The notes: generated from the letters alone by a model not told the origin. Numbered from the stretch's first letter, positions 18,603-29,586 are shown. The stretch is 64,000 nt of DNA from Comamonadaceae bacterium (GCA_027486255.1 JAIXPL010000049.1:1-64000), one strand, 5' to 3'. Numbers and translations are program-made.

Positions 18603-18914
18603 ATGTACCTGGTGGCGATTGCGTGGATGTATGTGGTGCTCATGATGAGTGTGGCCGAAGCGGCCAGTCCCTCGGGCAGCCTCCTGGGCGCATTCATCAC
18701 CTTGCTGCTCTATGGGCTGCTGCCACTGGGCATCGTGCTCTACATCATGGGCACGCCCGGCCGGCGGCGCGCACGCCTGGCCCGCGAAGCCAGACAAGCA
18801 ACTCAGGAATCTGAGTCCTCAGTCCATCCAGATGCAGGCGGCCATGCGCCCACCGGTGTCGCCGGGCAAGGCTCCATCCCGGCCGCTGACCCGCCGGTGC
18901 GAAAAGAACCCTGA
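18603..18914 (+). CDS. Small two-helix membrane protein, uncharacterised
   Basis: 103 residues. Two hydrophobic segments (YLVAIAWMYVVLMMSVAEAA and FITLLLYGLLPLGIVLYIMG) are followed by a basic RRRARLAREAR stretch and a polar Ser/Pro-rich tail. It probably sits in the inner membrane with the tail in the cytoplasm. The last 96 bases overlap the 3' end of pgeF on the opposite strand, and the overlapped part encodes the low-complexity tail. No function is recognised. Confidence 0.6.
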   Translation: MYLVAIAWMYVVLMMSVAEAASPSGSLLGAFITLLLYGLLPLGIVLYIMGTPGRRRARLAREARQATQESESSVHPDAGGHAPTGVAGQGSIPAADPPVRKEP

Positions 18915-19652
18915 CTGGGTGACGGTGCACCAAGCGGGGCTGCCGTCATTGCCAAAGATCCGATGAATGCCCAGGCGCTGCAGGCGCAGGCGTGCCAGGG
19001 CAGGCAAGTCAGCCAGGAACTTGCCCGGCGCCCCCGGCTTGAAGCAGGACTGGGCCTCGGGCTGGCAGGCCAGAAATGCCTCTCGCACCTCCGGCCCCAC
19101 CTCAAAGGCCTCGGGCCCGATGCAGGGACCCAGCCAGGCCATCAGACCCGAGGACAGCGCCTGGCCTGACAAGCCCGTGGCGGCCTGGAGTTGGGCCCAG
19201 CCCGCCTCCACAATGCCCTGGCCCAAAAGCGATGCGCCCCCCTGCCCTGCCAAACCGCGCCAACCGGCATGCAAGGCCGCCACCGCAGGCACCTGCTCGT
19301 GGGCCAGCAGGATGGGCAGGCAATCGGCCACCATGACCACGCAGGCCAGCCCGGGCTGCAGCGCCAGCGCGCCGTCGGCCGGCTGGCCGTCTGGCGTGTC
19401 CGCCGCCAGGCAGAGCACCTGCTGCCCGTGGACCTGCTGCATGAACACGGGTCGGGTCTGCAGGTGCTCGGCCAGGCGACGCCGGTTCTCGGCCACGGCG
19501 GCAGGTGCATCGCCCACATGCTCGCCCAGGTTCATGGATTCGAAGAGACCGCTTGAGTCGCCTCCGCCCCGGGTGCTGAGCACGGCGCGCACCCGCGCAG
19601 GCGCGGGCCACTGCGGCACGATCCAGTCAGGCGGGAAGCCGGAGGGGCGCAT
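18819..19652 (-). CDS. pgeF: PgeF/YfiH family (LACC1-like) purine nucleoside phosphorylase / multicopper-type oxidase fold
   Basis: 277 residues. Conserved family residues are visible: FMQQVHGQQV, VVMVADCLPILL and ALHAGWRGLAGQGG carry the metal-binding His and Cys, and LGPCIGPEAFEVGPEV follows. Members have been described as polyphenol oxidases, as purine nucleoside phosphorylases, and as PgeF acting in peptidoglycan editing, so the exact reaction is uncertain. It lies 6 bases downstream of the GST gene on the same strand. Confidence 0.88.
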   Translation of the reverse strand: MRPSGFPPDWIVPQWPAPARVRAVLSTRGGGDSSGLFESMNLGEHVGDAPAAVAENRRRLAEHLQTRPVFMQQVHGQQVLCLAADTPDGQPADGALALQPGLACVVMVADCLPILLAHEQVPAVAALHAGWRGLAGQGGASLLGQGIVEAGWAQLQAATGLSGQALSSGLMAWLGPCIGPEAFEVGPEVREAFLACQPEAQSCFKPGAPGKFLADLPALARLRLQRLGIHRIFGNDGSPAWCTVTQSGFFSHRRVSGRDGALPGDTGGRMAACIWMD

Positions 19653-19658
19653 CCGGGC

Positions 19659-20297
19659 TTACTCCGCGTCGGGGCAGCGCTCGGGCTCGGCGGCCTGGAA
19701 GGCCGGCAGGCGCATGCAGGCCTCGTAGATGGCCTGCACCCGGTCCAGGCCCTGGAAATCCACCTTGAAGCGCTGTGCATTGGCGACCTGCGGCACCAGG
19801 CAGCAATCGGCCAGGGAGGGGCTGTCACCCCAGGCGTAGAGGGACGGGGGCAGGCGCTGAAGCTGCTTTTCCAGCGAGAGCAGGCCCTCGCGGCACCAGT
19901 GGCGGTACCACTCGTTCTTGGCCTCCTCGCTGAGCTTGAGCACACGCACCAGGTACTTAAGCACCCGCAGGTTGTTCAGGGGATGGATGTCGCAGGCCAC
20001 CGACTGGGCCAGCGCGCGCACCTGGGCGCGGCCCAGCGCATCAGCGGGCAGCAGGGGCGGCGTGGGATGGGTTTCGTCGAGGTACTCGATGATGGCCAGC
20101 GATTGCGACAGGTGAGCGCCCTCATCCTCGAGCAGGGGCACGAACTGGTCGGCCGACACCGCGCCGTACTCGGGCTTTTTGTGGTCGCCACGCAGCAGGT
20201 GGATAGGGATGTACTCGTAGGGCAAGCCCTTGAGCGCCAGGGCAATGCGCACCCGGTAGGAGGCAGAAGAGCGGAAGTAGTTGTACAGCTTCATCAT
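19659..20297 (-). CDS. maiA: Maleylacetoacetate isomerase-like glutathione S-transferase
   Basis: 212 residues from the ATG at 20297 (MMKLYNYFRSSASYRVRIAL). The zeta-class signature SSASYRVRIALALKG and the NPxxxVPxLxD-like segment ADQFVPLLEDEGAHLSQSLAI with ESxAI-type glutathione contact are present. The C-terminal all-helical domain includes LADCCLVPQVANAQRF. The family isomerises maleylacetoacetate in tyrosine breakdown, but no other tyrosine-catabolic gene is adjacent, so the substrate is open. Confidence 0.85.
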   Translation of the reverse strand: MMKLYNYFRSSASYRVRIALALKGLPYEYIPIHLLRGDHKKPEYGAVSADQFVPLLEDEGAHLSQSLAIIEYLDETHPTPPLLPADALGRAQVRALAQSVACDIHPLNNLRVLKYLVRVLKLSEEAKNEWYRHWCREGLLSLEKQLQRLPPSLYAWGDSPSLADCCLVPQVANAQRFKVDFQGLDRVQAIYEACMRLPAFQAAEPERCPDAE

Positions 20298-20338
20298 GCG
20301 GGCAGCATAACGGAGCCCCACACGGCCCGCGGGGCGGC

Positions 20339-21739
20339 TCAGTAATCGCCGATGGCGAGATTCTCGAACTTGGTGTGGTGCTTGACGAAGCCCAGCTTGA
20401 CGGTGCCTGTGGGGCCGTTACGCTGCTTGCTGATGATCACCTCGGCCACACCCGGCTCCTTGCAGGCTTCCTTGGTGTAGTACTCATCGCGGTAGATGAA
20501 CATGATCACATCGGCATCCTGTTCGATGGCGCCGGATTCGCGCAAGTCGCTCATCATGGGGCGCTTGTCGGTGCGCGACTCCACACCGCGGCTGAGCTGC
20601 GACAGGGCCAGCACCGGGCACTGCAGTTCCTTGGCCAGCATCTTGAGGCCCCGGGAAATCTCGCCCACGGCGGTGGCCCGGTTCTCATCGCTCATGCCCG
20701 CGGAGGTGCTCATGAGCTGCAGGTAGTCCACCACGATCAGCCCGAGCTTGCCGCAATTGCGGGCCAGGCGACGCGCGTTGGCGCGCAACTCGCTGACCGA
20801 CAAGCCTGGGGTCTCGTCGATGTGCAGGGAGATGTTGCGCAGCTTCTCAATGGCCTCGGTCAGGCGCGGCCATTCGTCGTCGGTGAGTTTGCCGGTGCGC
20901 AGGTGGCTCTGATCGATGCGGCCGATAGAGCCCACGATGCGCACGGCCAGTTGAGAGGCGCCCATCTCCATGGAAAACACCGCCACGGGCAGTTCCTCGT
21001 GCAGGGCCACATGCTCGGCGATGTTGATGGCCAGCGCCGTCTTGCCCATGGACGGCCGGGCCGCCAGAATGATCAAGTCACCGGACTGCAGGCCGGAGGT
21101 GTTCTTGTCCAGGTCGTAAAAGCCGGTAGGAACGCCCGTGATGTCGTTCGGGTTCTTCGACATTTCTTCAACACGGTCCAGCAGCTCGACCACCAGGTTG
21201 TCCATGCTGTGGAAGCCCTGCTTCATGCGCGAGCCCTGCTCGCCGATGTTGAAGATCTTCTGCTCGGCCTCGTCGAGGATGGTGGCTACTGGCTTGCCCT
21301 GCGGGTTGAAGGCGTTGGTGGCTATCTCGTCGCTGGCCGCCACGAGCTTTCTCAGGATGGATCGCTCGCGCACGATCTCGGCATAGCGCCGCACATTGGC
21401 AGCGCTGGGCACGTACTGGGCCAGCGAATTAAGGTAGAGCAGGCCACCCATGTCCTCGGACTTGCCCTGGCTTTGCAGGTGCTCGAACACCGTGACCACG
21501 TCTGCGGGCTTGCTGGCGTTGATCAGGGCACTCAGAGCCGTGAAGATCAGCTTGTGCTCATGGCGGTAGAAGTCGGCATCGCCCAGCAGGTCGGACACCC
21601 GGTCCCAGGCGCCGTTGTCGAGCAGGAGACCGCCCAGAACGCTGGATTCGGCCTCGATGGAATGCGGCGGAATGCGCAGTTGCGCGATCTGCTTGTCCGG
21701 GCTGTAGCCGTCGTTGGCGGTAGAAAAAAGTGCTGACAT
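20339..21739 (-). CDS. dnaB: Replicative DNA helicase DnaB
   Basis: Hexameric 5'-3' helicase, 466 residues from the ATG at 21739 (MSALFSTANDGYSP), which has a TCAGGA site before it. The frame is open upstream to 21850 but that extension looks non-coding. The N-terminal DnaG-binding domain starts at PPHSIEAESSVLGGLLLD. The RecA-like domain has Walker A AARPSMGKTALA and the family motif VVDYLQLMS. It follows the rpsF-priB-rpsR-rplI group, a common arrangement. Confidence 0.97.
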   Translation of the reverse strand: MSALFSTANDGYSPDKQIAQLRIPPHSIEAESSVLGGLLLDNGAWDRVSDLLGDADFYRHEHKLIFTALSALINASKPADVVTVFEHLQSQGKSEDMGGLLYLNSLAQYVPSAANVRRYAEIVRERSILRKLVAASDEIATNAFNPQGKPVATILDEAEQKIFNIGEQGSRMKQGFHSMDNLVVELLDRVEEMSKNPNDITGVPTGFYDLDKNTSGLQSGDLIILAARPSMGKTALAINIAEHVALHEELPVAVFSMEMGASQLAVRIVGSIGRIDQSHLRTGKLTDDEWPRLTEAIEKLRNISLHIDETPGLSVSELRANARRLARNCGKLGLIVVDYLQLMSTSAGMSDENRATAVGEISRGLKMLAKELQCPVLALSQLSRGVESRTDKRPMMSDLRESGAIEQDADVIMFIYRDEYYTKEACKEPGVAEVIISKQRNGPTGTVKLGFVKHHTKFENLAIGDY

Positions 21740-21897
21740 GAAAATCCTGAGGAAGCCTGTGATGGTAGCGCCGCCCTGCCCGGCCCCAGGTGCACAAAGC
21801 TGTGGATAAGCGGTGGAACTGTGGGGGAGAAGCGGGCAAATGCTGTGCACAAGGGCCTGGTGCTCAGCCCGCTGCAGGCAACCGCCTCAGGGCCATG

Positions 21898-21923
21898 AAA
21901 AAAGCCGCCCGAGGGCGGCTTTT
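21898..21923 (-). terminator. Rho-independent terminator after rplI
   Basis: The stem AAAGCCGCCC / GGGCGGCTTT with flanking A/T runs on both sides lies just past the rplI stop. It could function in either direction. Confidence 0.8.
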
Positions 21924-21942
21924 CAAGGGACGCGCAGTTCGC

Positions 21943-22395
21943 TCAGGCGGTCTCGCCCAGCACGGACACGGTGATGTCCACCGTGACGTCGGTGTGCAGC
22001 GCCACGCTGACGCCGTGGTCGCCCACCACCTTGATCGGGCCGTTGGGCATGCGGATCTGCGACTTGAGCACCGCAAAGCCGTTTTTGCCGAGTTCAGCGG
22101 CGATGTCGGCATTGGTGACGGAGCCAAACAGGCGACCGTCAACGCCCGCCTTCTGGGTCAGCTTGACGCTGGTGCCACCGAGCTTGTCGGCCTGGCCCTG
22201 GGCTTCAGCGAGCTTGGCCGCGGCCGCTTTTTCGAGTTCGGCGCGCTTGACTTCGAATTCCTGGATGGCAGAAGCCGTGGCACGGCGAGCGCGACCCGAG
22301 GGGATCAGGAAGTTGCGGGCGTAACCGTCTTTGACCTTGACGATTTCGCCGAGGTTGCCGAGGTTGACGACTTTATCGAGCAGGATGATTTGCAT
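21943..22395 (-). CDS. rplI: 50S ribosomal protein L9
   Basis: 150 residues with the diagnostic L9 N-terminus [20 protein letters not shown] and [16 protein letters not shown], a long central connecting helix rich in Ala/Glu/Lys, and the C-terminal domain [15 protein letters not shown]. It binds 23S rRNA. It lies 10 bases after rpsR. Confidence 0.98.
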   Translation of the reverse strand: MQIILLDKVVNLGNLGEIVKVKDGYARNFLIPSGRARRATASAIQEFEVKRAELEKAAAAKLAEAQGQADKLGGTSVKLTQKAGVDGRLFGSVTNADIAAELGKNGFAVLKSQIRMPNGPIKVVGDHGVSVALHTDVTVDITVSVLGETA

Positions 22396-22405
22396 GCTGG
22401 GCTCC

Positions 22406-22690
22406 TTACAGGGTGCGGTGCTGGTCGCTGTACGGCACCATGGCCAGGAAGCGGGCGCGCTTGATGGCGGTATTGAGCTGGCGCTGGAAGATCGCGCGCG
22501 TGCCGGTCAGGCGAGCGGGGATGATCTTGCCGTTCTCGGCGATGAAGTCGCGCAAGGTGTCCACGTCTTTGTAGTCGATTTCTTCGACGCCAGCGACGGT
22601 GAAGCGGCAAAAGCGCTTGCGCTTGAACAGCAGGGATTGGGTGTTGCGCTTGGGGCGCTTGTCTTTGTTGAAACGTTTCGGTCCGGGCAT
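22406..22690 (-). CDS. rpsR: 30S ribosomal protein S18
   Basis: 94 residues from the ATG at 22690, which AAGGAG precedes. The frame is open further upstream but that part overlaps priB. Family segments are [36 protein letters not shown] and [16 protein letters not shown]. It forms the S6:S18 pair in the small subunit and lies in the rpsF-priB-rpsR-rplI operon. Confidence 0.97.
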   Translation of the reverse strand: MPGPKRFNKDKRPKRNTQSLLFKRKRFCRFTVAGVEEIDYKDVDTLRDFIAENGKIIPARLTGTRAIFQRQLNTAIKRARFLAMVPYSDQHRTL

Positions 22691-22700
22691 GATGGACTCC

Positions 22701-22988
22701 TTACAGGGTATTGAGTTCTTGGATGTGGAAGACGATGCTTTTGTTGGTGCGCGCACTGGCCAGGAAACCGCGAAACCGGAAGGCTTGGCTCAGATCGAGC
22801 CGGCTGACTTGTTCGGCCAGGGTGCCGAAGGTCACTGCCTTGATCGAGAGCTTGACTTGCCGCTGTGCACCTGCCTCGGTTTGCTCGGATTCATGGTCGA
22901 GCACCAGGTTGGTGGCTGGCAAGCCAGCGGGCGTGTAGCGTAGAGGACTGACCTCGGCGATACGCGCCGTCAATTCGATGTGGTTCAC
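22701..22988 (-). CDS. priB: Primosomal replication protein PriB
   Basis: Single-domain OB-fold protein of 95 residues ([55 protein letters not shown]). It helps PriA restart stalled replication forks. Its location between rpsF and rpsR is the typical one in beta- and gammaproteobacteria and supports PriB over SSB. Confidence 0.93.
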   Translation of the reverse strand: MNHIELTARIAEVSPLRYTPAGLPATNLVLDHESEQTEAGAQRQVKLSIKAVTFGTLAEQVSRLDLSQAFRFRGFLASARTNKSIVFHIQELNTL

Positions 22989-23029
22989 AGGTCCGGGGTG
23001 GGCGCCGACAACAGGCGTCGACCGCAGCT

Positions 23030-23392
23030 TCAGGCAGCTTCTTGCTGCTGGGCCTTGCGAGCCTCTTCACGTTCGACGTTGCGCATCATCAGCGAAGGGC
23101 CGGTTTCGGCTTTCTTCTTGACCACGGTCAGGTGGCGCAACACAGCGTCGTTGAACTTGAAGGCGTGCTCGATCTCTTCCATCACGGCCTGGCTGGCCTC
23201 GATGTTGATGCACAGGTAATGGGCCTTGGCCAATTTCTGGATCAGGTAGGCCAGCTGACGACGGCCCCAGTCCTCGACACGATGCACCTTGCCGCCGCCG
23301 GCGGTGATCATGCCCTTGTAACGCTCCAGCATGGCTGGAACCTGCTCGCTTTGATCCGGATGGATCAGCAAGACGATCTCGTAATGACGCAT
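23030..23392 (-). CDS. rpsF: 30S ribosomal protein S6
   Basis: 120 residues from the ATG at 23392 ([20 protein letters not shown]), which AAGGAG precedes. The open frame further upstream is not needed. [21 protein letters not shown] is the conserved core that contacts S18. The extended C-terminus ([14 protein letters not shown]) is where RimK-type glutamylation acts in other bacteria. First gene of its operon. Confidence 0.97.
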   Translation of the reverse strand: MRHYEIVLLIHPDQSEQVPAMLERYKGMITAGGGKVHRVEDWGRRQLAYLIQKLAKAHYLCINIEASQAVMEEIEHAFKFNDAVLRHLTVVKKKAETGPSLMMRNVEREEARKAQQQEAA

Positions 23393-23493
23393 AGACACTC
23401 CTTGTGGATTGAAAAGCCGCCCCCCGCGTCGGTGAGGGTGCAGCAAGGCAAGCCCGCGAGTATAGCCCATGAGCGGGCCCCAGGCACCAGACT

Positions 23494-25599
23494 CTAGGCC
23501 GGGTAGCGCACGTCCTCCGCCACCCGCTGCTCAGCCGCCGTGGGCGGGGCCGTGAGCAGGCTGACCAGCACGATCACGGCAAAACCCAGCGGCACACCGA
23601 ATACCCCGGCCGAGATCGGCTGGATGTCCCACCACAGCTGGATCGGGGATGTGATGCCCAGCACGCTGCGCATCCAGGGCTGGGTCATCGCCATGTAATA
23701 CAGGGTCAGACCCAGGCCTGCCAGCATGCCCAGGGACGCACCGATGCGGTTGGCGCGCTTCCAGAAAATACCCAGCACCAGGGCCGGAAAGAAGGCCGCC
23801 GCCGCGAAGGAAAAGGCGGCCGAGACCAGAAAAAGAATGTCGGCCGGCCGCTGGGCCGCCACGTAGGCAGCGCACAGGGCCACCACCAGCAGCACCATCT
23901 TGGAGATGGTCACCCGGCGTGCCGTGGAGGCGTCGGGATCGATCATCTTGTAGTACAGGTCATGGCTGATGGCGCTGGAGATGGTCAGCAGCAAGCCGTC
24001 GGCGGTGGACAAGGCCGCGGCCAGGGCACCGGCGGCCACGAGGGCTGAGACCACATAGGGCAGGCCGGCGATGGCCGGGGCGGCCAGCACGATCACGTCG
24101 GCGTTGAGCGTCATCTCATTGAGCTGCAGCACGCCGTCGAGGTTCATGTCGCTGACCGAGAGCAAGGTGGGATCCACCCGGTTCCAGGCCGCCACCCATT
24201 CGGGCAACTGACTGAAAGAAGTGCCCACCACCTGCGAGAACACCTCGTACTTGACCAGCACCGCCAGCGCCGGCGCGGTGACATACAGCAGCAGGATAAA
24301 GAGCATGGACCAGGCCACCGAGCGCCGTGCCTCGCGCACCGAGGGCACGGTGTAGTAGCGAATCAGGATGTGCGGCAGGGCAGCGGTGCCGACCATGAGA
24401 CAGAAAATCAGGGCCAGGAAATTGCGTCGGGACACATCGAACTCGGTCTGCTCCGCGGCACTGCACTGTGGGTTGCCGGCAAACGGCAGGCCCTGGGGCG
24501 GCATGCCGTTGAGTGGGCGCGTTTTGGCTTCGGCCTGCGCCAGGGCCTGGCTCCACTGGCGCTGGGCCGTCTTGGCGTCTCGGGGCAGACTGGAGAGCGC
24601 CTTTTCAGCGGCCATGATCTCGGCGGCCGGCGCATCGGTGGCCATGAGCGTGGCGATGCGCCGCTCGGCCGAGCGCCTGTCTTCGGCCAACGAACGGGCG
24701 GGGTCCTTGAGCTTGTGGGTCAGCAGTTGGGCCCGCTGGGCAAAGGCGTCGCGCACCTCCAGCTCTTTGGGGTCGACCAGCAGCTCCTGCTCTTTCTGCG
24801 TGACCTTCTCGAGCTGGTAGCCGTACACCACGTGAGGCAGGGGCACGCCTGTTTGCTTGACCGACAACCACACCACGGGCACCAGGTAGGCGATCATGAG
24901 CACGATGTACTGGGCCACCTGTGTCCAGGTGACGGCGCGCATGCCGCCCAGGAAGGAGCACACCAGAATGCCCCCCAGACCGAGAAAGATGCCCAGCTCG
25001 AAGGCCACACCCGTCAGGCGGGCGGTGACGATGCCAACGCCATAAATCTGAGCGACCACATAGGTGAAGGAGCAGAGAATGGCCGCCCCAATGCCAATCA
25101 GGCGTGGCAGGTGGCCACCGTAACGTTCACCCAGAAAGTCTGGGATGGTGAACTGACCAAAACGCCGCAGGTAAGGCGCCAAACACAGCGCCACCAGGCA
25201 ATACCCCCCGGTCCAGCCAATGATGAAGGCCAGCCCCCCGTAGCCGGTGAGGTAGAGCGTGCCGGCCACGCCAATAAAGGAGGCGGCCGACATCCAGTCG
25301 GCCCCGGTGGCCATGCCGTTGTAGAGCGCAGGCACGCGGCGACCGGCCACGTAGTACTCGGCCGCATCCGTGGTGCGGGAGAGGATGCCAATGGTGGCGT
25401 ACAGCGCAATGGTGCTGAGCAGGAAGATCAGACCGATCCACTGGCGCGACAGTCCCAATTGCTCGAGCCCACCGAGCACCAGGATGAACACCACCACACC
25501 CAGCAGGTACCAGACCGTGACCCGGTTGAGCTCACGCCGGAATTCGGCTTGCCCGGGAGGCGAGTTGTCGGGGCTGGCCGAGGGTGTGCGTTCGGACAT
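23494..25599 (-). CDS. Sodium:solute symporter, acetate-permease-like, with large cytoplasmic insertion
   Basis: 701 residues from the ATG at 25599, which has GAGGGG eight bases upstream. About 13 membrane helices are visible, with SSS-family motifs such as [24 protein letters not shown] and [20 protein letters not shown]. It resembles ActP and the VC_2705-type symporters, which carry acetate or other short carboxylates with sodium. Between helices near residues 255-380 there is a hydrophilic, charged, probably helical insertion ([20 protein letters not shown]). No small DUF4212 partner gene is seen next to it. Substrate not determined. Confidence 0.82.
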   Translation of the reverse strand: MSERTPSASPDNSPPGQAEFRRELNRVTVWYLLGVVVFILVLGGLEQLGLSRQWIGLIFLLSTIALYATIGILSRTTDAAEYYVAGRRVPALYNGMATGADWMSAASFIGVAGTLYLTGYGGLAFIIGWTGGYCLVALCLAPYLRRFGQFTIPDFLGERYGGHLPRLIGIGAAILCSFTYVVAQIYGVGIVTARLTGVAFELGIFLGLGGILVCSFLGGMRAVTWTQVAQYIVLMIAYLVPVVWLSVKQTGVPLPHVVYGYQLEKVTQKEQELLVDPKELEVRDAFAQRAQLLTHKLKDPARSLAEDRRSAERRIATLMATDAPAAEIMAAEKALSSLPRDAKTAQRQWSQALAQAEAKTRPLNGMPPQGLPFAGNPQCSAAEQTEFDVSRRNFLALIFCLMVGTAALPHILIRYYTVPSVREARRSVAWSMLFILLLYVTAPALAVLVKYEVFSQVVGTSFSQLPEWVAAWNRVDPTLLSVSDMNLDGVLQLNEMTLNADVIVLAAPAIAGLPYVVSALVAAGALAAALSTADGLLLTISSAISHDLYYKMIDPDASTARRVTISKMVLLVVALCAAYVAAQRPADILFLVSAAFSFAAAAFFPALVLGIFWKRANRIGASLGMLAGLGLTLYYMAMTQPWMRSVLGITSPIQLWWDIQPISAGVFGVPLGFAVIVLVSLLTAPPTAAEQRVAEDVRYPA

Positions 25600-25653
25600 C
25601 AGGGCCACCCCTCATCGAAGCAGCGCAGCTCACACACCGCGGTCATGCCTGTC

Positions 25654-28053
25654 TCAGCCGGCCAGCCGCTTCCAGGTGTCGATCACCGTGTCCGGGTTGA
25701 GCGACATGGAGGCAATGCCCTGGTCTTTGAGCCAAATGGCCAGGTCGGGGTGGTCGCTGGGGCCCTGGCCACAAATGCCGACATACTTGCCCTGCCGCTT
25801 GCAGGCCTCGATGGCCTGTGCGAGAAGCGCCTTGACGGCTGGGTCGCGCTCGTCGAAGTCCTGGGCCAGGATGTCCAGCCCAGAATCGCGGTCCAGGCCC
25901 AGGGTGAGCTGGGTCAGGTCGTTCGAGCCGATGGAAAAGCCGTCGAAGAACTCGAGAAACTGATCGGCCAGCACGGCGTTGCTGGGTACCTCGCACATCA
26001 TGATCAGGCGCAGGCCGTTCTCGCCGCGCTTGAGCCCCTTGCGGCCCAAGAGTTCGGTCACCGCCTTGGCCTGGCCGAGGGTGCGCACAAAAGGCACCAT
26101 CACTTCCACATTCACCAGCCCCATCGCGTTGCGCACGCGTGTGATGGCCTCGCACTCCATGGCAAAGGCCTCGGCAAAGTCGGGGCTGAGGTAGCGCGCC
26201 GCACCGCGAAAGCCCAGCATGGGGTTTTCTTCCTCGGGCTCGTAGCGCGAGCCGCCGATGAGCTTGCGGTACTCGTTGGACTTGAAGTCCGACAGGCGCA
26301 CGATCACGGGCTTGGGCCAAAAGGCGGCTGCAATGGTGGCCACGCCTTCGGCCACCTTGTCCACGTAAAAAGCGCGCGGCGATGCATGGCCCCGGGCCAC
26401 GCTTTCCACGGCTTTCTTCAGGTCGGCATCCACCGCCGGGTAGTCCAGGATGGCCTTGGGATGCACGCCGATGTTGTTGTTGATGATGAATTCCAACCGC
26501 GCCAAGCCCACGCCCTGGTTGGGCATCTGGCAAAAATCAAAGGCCAGCTGCGGGTTGCCCACGTTCATCATGATCTTCAGATCCAGCGGCGGCATCTCAC
26601 CGCGCTGCACCTCGGTGACCTCGGTCTCGAGCAGGCCGTCGTAAATGTGGCCGGTGTCGCCTTCGGCGCAACTCACGGTCACCAGCATGCCGGTGCTCAG
26701 TTGTTCAGTCGCATCCCCGCAGCCCACCACGGCAGGAATACCCAGCTCGCGGGCAATGATGGCCGCATGGCAGGTGCGGCCACCCCGGTTGGTGACGATG
26801 GCGCTGGCCCGCTTCATCACCGGCTCCCAGTTGGGATCGGTCATGTCGGTGACCAGCACGTCGCCGGCTTGCACCTGGTCCATGTCGCCGATGTGGCGCA
26901 CCAGGCGAACAGGGCCTGTGCCAATCTTCTGGCCGATCGCACGACCCGAGGCCAGCACCGTGCCCGTGCCCTTGAGCTTGAAGCGCTGCTCGGCCTGGCC
27001 CTGCGCCTGGCTTTTCACTGTTTCGGGGCGGGCCTGCAGGATGTAGAGCTCGCCGTCCGTGCCGTCCTTGCCCCACTCGATGTCCATGGGGCGGCCGTAG
27101 TGCTTCTCGATGATGAGCGCGTAGCGGGCCAGCTGCTCCACATCAGCGTCTGAGAGCGAGTAGCGGTTGCGCATTTCCACCGGTACATCGGTGGTCTTGA
27201 CCAGCTTGCCCGTGGCTTGTTTTTCCTCGGGCGTGCTGAACTCCATCTGAATCAACTTGGAGCCCAGGTTGCGGCGGATGACGGCATGCTTGCCCGCCTC
27301 GAGCATAGGCTTGTGCACGTAGAACTCATCGGGGTTCACCGCGCCTTGCACCACCGTCTCGCCCAGGCCGTAGCTGGAGGTGATGAACACCACCTCCTCA
27401 AAGCCGCTTTCCGTGTCGATGGTGAACATCACACCGGCGGCGCCCAGGTCGGAGCGCACCATGCGCTGCACCCCGGCAGACAGGGCCACGTCGGCGTGGG
27501 CAAAGCCCTTGTGCACCCGGTAACTGATGGCGCGGTCGTTGTAGAGGGAGGCAAACACCTCCTTCATTTTGTGCAGCACTTCCTCGATGCCCACCACGTT
27601 CAGAAAAGTCTCCTGCTGGCCGGCAAACGAGGCATCGGGCAGGTCTTCGGCGGTGGCGGAAGAGCGCACCGCAAAGCTGGCCAAGGGGTTGCCGGCGCTG
27701 AGGGTGGTGAAGGCTTGGCGGATGGCTTGCGCCAGATCGGCCGGAAAGGGCTGGGCCTCGACCCAGCTGCGGATCTGCGCGCCGGCCTCGGCCAGGGCTT
27801 TGACGTCCTCGGTGTCGAGCTGGTCAAGGAGCTGGTTGATTTTCTTGTCCAGGCCGCCATGGGCCAGAAACTGCCTGAAGGCATGGGCCGTGGTGGCAAA
27901 ACCGGTGGGCACACGCACGCCCTGAGGGCCGGTGGGCAGCTGGGAGATCATCTCGCCGAGGCTGGCATTCTTGCCACCCACGGCCTCGACGTCACTCATC
28001 CTCAGTTTTTCAAACGGTACGACCAGGGCGGTCGCCTCAAACAGTGGGGACAT
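25654..28053 (-). CDS. ppsA: Phosphoenolpyruvate synthase
   Basis: Converts pyruvate and ATP to PEP, AMP and phosphate for gluconeogenesis, 799 residues. The N-terminal ATP-grasp part ([35 protein letters not shown]), the swivelling phospho-His domain ([17 protein letters not shown]) and the C-terminal TIM barrel with [15 protein letters not shown] and the active Cys in [12 protein letters not shown] are all present. It faces ppsR divergently across a short intergenic region. Confidence 0.97.
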   Translation of the reverse strand: MSPLFEATALVVPFEKLRMSDVEAVGGKNASLGEMISQLPTGPQGVRVPTGFATTAHAFRQFLAHGGLDKKINQLLDQLDTEDVKALAEAGAQIRSWVEAQPFPADLAQAIRQAFTTLSAGNPLASFAVRSSATAEDLPDASFAGQQETFLNVVGIEEVLHKMKEVFASLYNDRAISYRVHKGFAHADVALSAGVQRMVRSDLGAAGVMFTIDTESGFEEVVFITSSYGLGETVVQGAVNPDEFYVHKPMLEAGKHAVIRRNLGSKLIQMEFSTPEEKQATGKLVKTTDVPVEMRNRYSLSDADVEQLARYALIIEKHYGRPMDIEWGKDGTDGELYILQARPETVKSQAQGQAEQRFKLKGTGTVLASGRAIGQKIGTGPVRLVRHIGDMDQVQAGDVLVTDMTDPNWEPVMKRASAIVTNRGGRTCHAAIIARELGIPAVVGCGDATEQLSTGMLVTVSCAEGDTGHIYDGLLETEVTEVQRGEMPPLDLKIMMNVGNPQLAFDFCQMPNQGVGLARLEFIINNNIGVHPKAILDYPAVDADLKKAVESVARGHASPRAFYVDKVAEGVATIAAAFWPKPVIVRLSDFKSNEYRKLIGGSRYEPEEENPMLGFRGAARYLSPDFAEAFAMECEAITRVRNAMGLVNVEVMVPFVRTLGQAKAVTELLGRKGLKRGENGLRLIMMCEVPSNAVLADQFLEFFDGFSIGSNDLTQLTLGLDRDSGLDILAQDFDERDPAVKALLAQAIEACKRQGKYVGICGQGPSDHPDLAIWLKDQGIASMSLNPDTVIDTWKRLAG

Positions 28054-28208
28054 GAAAAAACTCCAGGAGGTTTAAAAACCGGGGAGGTCCCACAGGGCGG
28101 CTGCCAGCTTTGGTCTTGTTCTGATGGGCTGAAGCGGGCCATGGGATGAGGCGTCTGATAATTCGAATCATTGTAGAGTGCCACCTCCATCTGCCCCCTG
28201 ACATCCTG

Positions 28209-29027
28209 ATGCCCACCCGCACCGTTTATTTCATCTCCGATGGCACCGGCATCACCGCCGAGACCTTTGGCAACGCCATCCTGGCGCAGTTCGAAATCAA
28301 GCCCCGCCATGTGCGCCTGCCCTTCCTGGACACGGTAGACAAGGCCCACCAAGCGGTGCGACAGATCAATCACACGGCCGAGATCGAGGGCCGGCGGCCC
28401 ATCGTTTTCACCACGCTGGTGAACATGGACGTGCTCAGCGTGATCAAGACCTGCAACGGCATGCTGCTCGATATGTTCGGCATGTTCGTCGAACCCCTGG
28501 AAGCGGAGCTGGGCATCAAGTCCAACCACCGCGTGGGGCGCTTTTCGGATGTCTCCAAAAGCAAGGAGTACGACGACCGCATCGAGGCCATCAACTTCTC
28601 CTTGGCCCACGACGACGGCCAGAGCAACCAGGACCTGGAAGCCTCCGACGTCATCCTCGTGGGGGTCAGCCGCAGCGGCAAGACCCCCACCTCGCTCTAC
28701 CTGGCCATGCAGTACGGCCTGAAGGCCTCCAACTACCCTCTGATTCCGGAGGACTTCGATCGCCGGCAGCTCCCGCCGGCCCTCTCGCCCCACCGCAAGA
28801 AGATCTTCGGTCTGACCATTGCCCCCGAGCGCCTGAGCCAGATTCGCAACGAGCGCCGACCCCACTCCAAGTACGCCAGCCTGGACAACTGCCGACACGA
28901 GATTCATGAGGCCGAGGCCATGATGCGCCGCGAAGGCATCCGCTGGCTGTCGACCACCACCAAGTCGATTGAAGAGATCGCCACCACCATCCTGCAGGAA
29001 ATCCGGCCCGAGCGGCTGGTCTACTGA
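28209..29027 (+). CDS. ppsR: PEP synthase regulatory protein PpsR (kinase/pyrophosphorylase)
   Basis: 272 residues from the ATG at 28209 ([21 protein letters not shown]). The open frame 63 bases upstream lacks family features. The P-loop is [15 protein letters not shown]. The family inactivates PpsA by ADP-dependent threonine phosphorylation and reactivates it by phosphate-dependent removal. The divergent pairing with ppsA supports this. A small ATTCGAAT palindrome lies in the shared promoter region at about 28163. Confidence 0.95.
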   Translation: MPTRTVYFISDGTGITAETFGNAILAQFEIKPRHVRLPFLDTVDKAHQAVRQINHTAEIEGRRPIVFTTLVNMDVLSVIKTCNGMLLDMFGMFVEPLEAELGIKSNHRVGRFSDVSKSKEYDDRIEAINFSLAHDDGQSNQDLEASDVILVGVSRSGKTPTSLYLAMQYGLKASNYPLIPEDFDRRQLPPALSPHRKKIFGLTIAPERLSQIRNERRPHSKYASLDNCRHEIHEAEAMMRREGIRWLSTTTKSIEEIATTILQEIRPERLVY

Positions 29028-29096
29028 CGCTGCCGCCCAGCTTGCCCGCGGCCTGGGCTTGCCCGCACAATGGTCTGAGCACACAAGGAGCGGCGC

Positions 29097-29564
29097 ATGA
29101 AAGGCGATCCTCAGGTCATTGACCATCTGCAAGCCCAGCTCAAGAACGAGCTGACGGCCATCAACCAGTACTTTTTGCACTACCGCATCTACAAGCACTG
29201 GGGCCTGGAGAAGCTGGCCAAGAAGGAATATGAGGAGTCCATGGGCGAGATGAAGCACGCCGACAAACTGATGGACCGCATCCTCATGCTCGACGGCCTG
29301 CCCAATCTGCAGGAGCTGGGCAAGCTCATGGTCGGCGAGGACCTGCCCGAGGCCTTGCATTGCGACCTGCAGGCCGAGTTCGAAGCCCAGGCCACCCTCA
29401 AGGAGGGCATGGCCTGCTGCGACAGTGTGCGGGACTACGTCTCACGTGACCTGCTGCAGGGCATCCTGGACGACACCGAGGAGCACATCGACTTCCTCAA
29501 AACCCAGCTCGAACTCATCGAGCGGGTCGGGCTGCAAAACTACCAGCACAGCCAGATGGGCTAA
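29097..29564 (+). CDS. bfr: Bacterioferritin
   Basis: Iron-storage protein of 155 residues. Ferroxidase ligands can be placed in LKNELTAINQYFLHYR, ESMGEMKHADKLMDR, EFEAQ and DTEEHIDFL. The haem-ligand Met is in GEMKHAD. CAAGGAG precedes the ATG. It lies just upstream of tonB-exbBD and a Fur-like site, an iron-handling neighbourhood. Confidence 0.95.
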   Translation: MKGDPQVIDHLQAQLKNELTAINQYFLHYRIYKHWGLEKLAKKEYEESMGEMKHADKLMDRILMLDGLPNLQELGKLMVGEDLPEALHCDLQAEFEAQATLKEGMACCDSVRDYVSRDLLQGILDDTEEHIDFLKTQLELIERVGLQNYQHSQMG

Positions 29565-29586
29565 CTCAGCTGAAGGCAGCTCTTTC

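Noticed and set aside
24370..27153. Open frame of 927 codons on the plus strand
   Set aside because: Antisense to the symporter and ppsA, with the same His/Gly/Gln-rich shadow composition.
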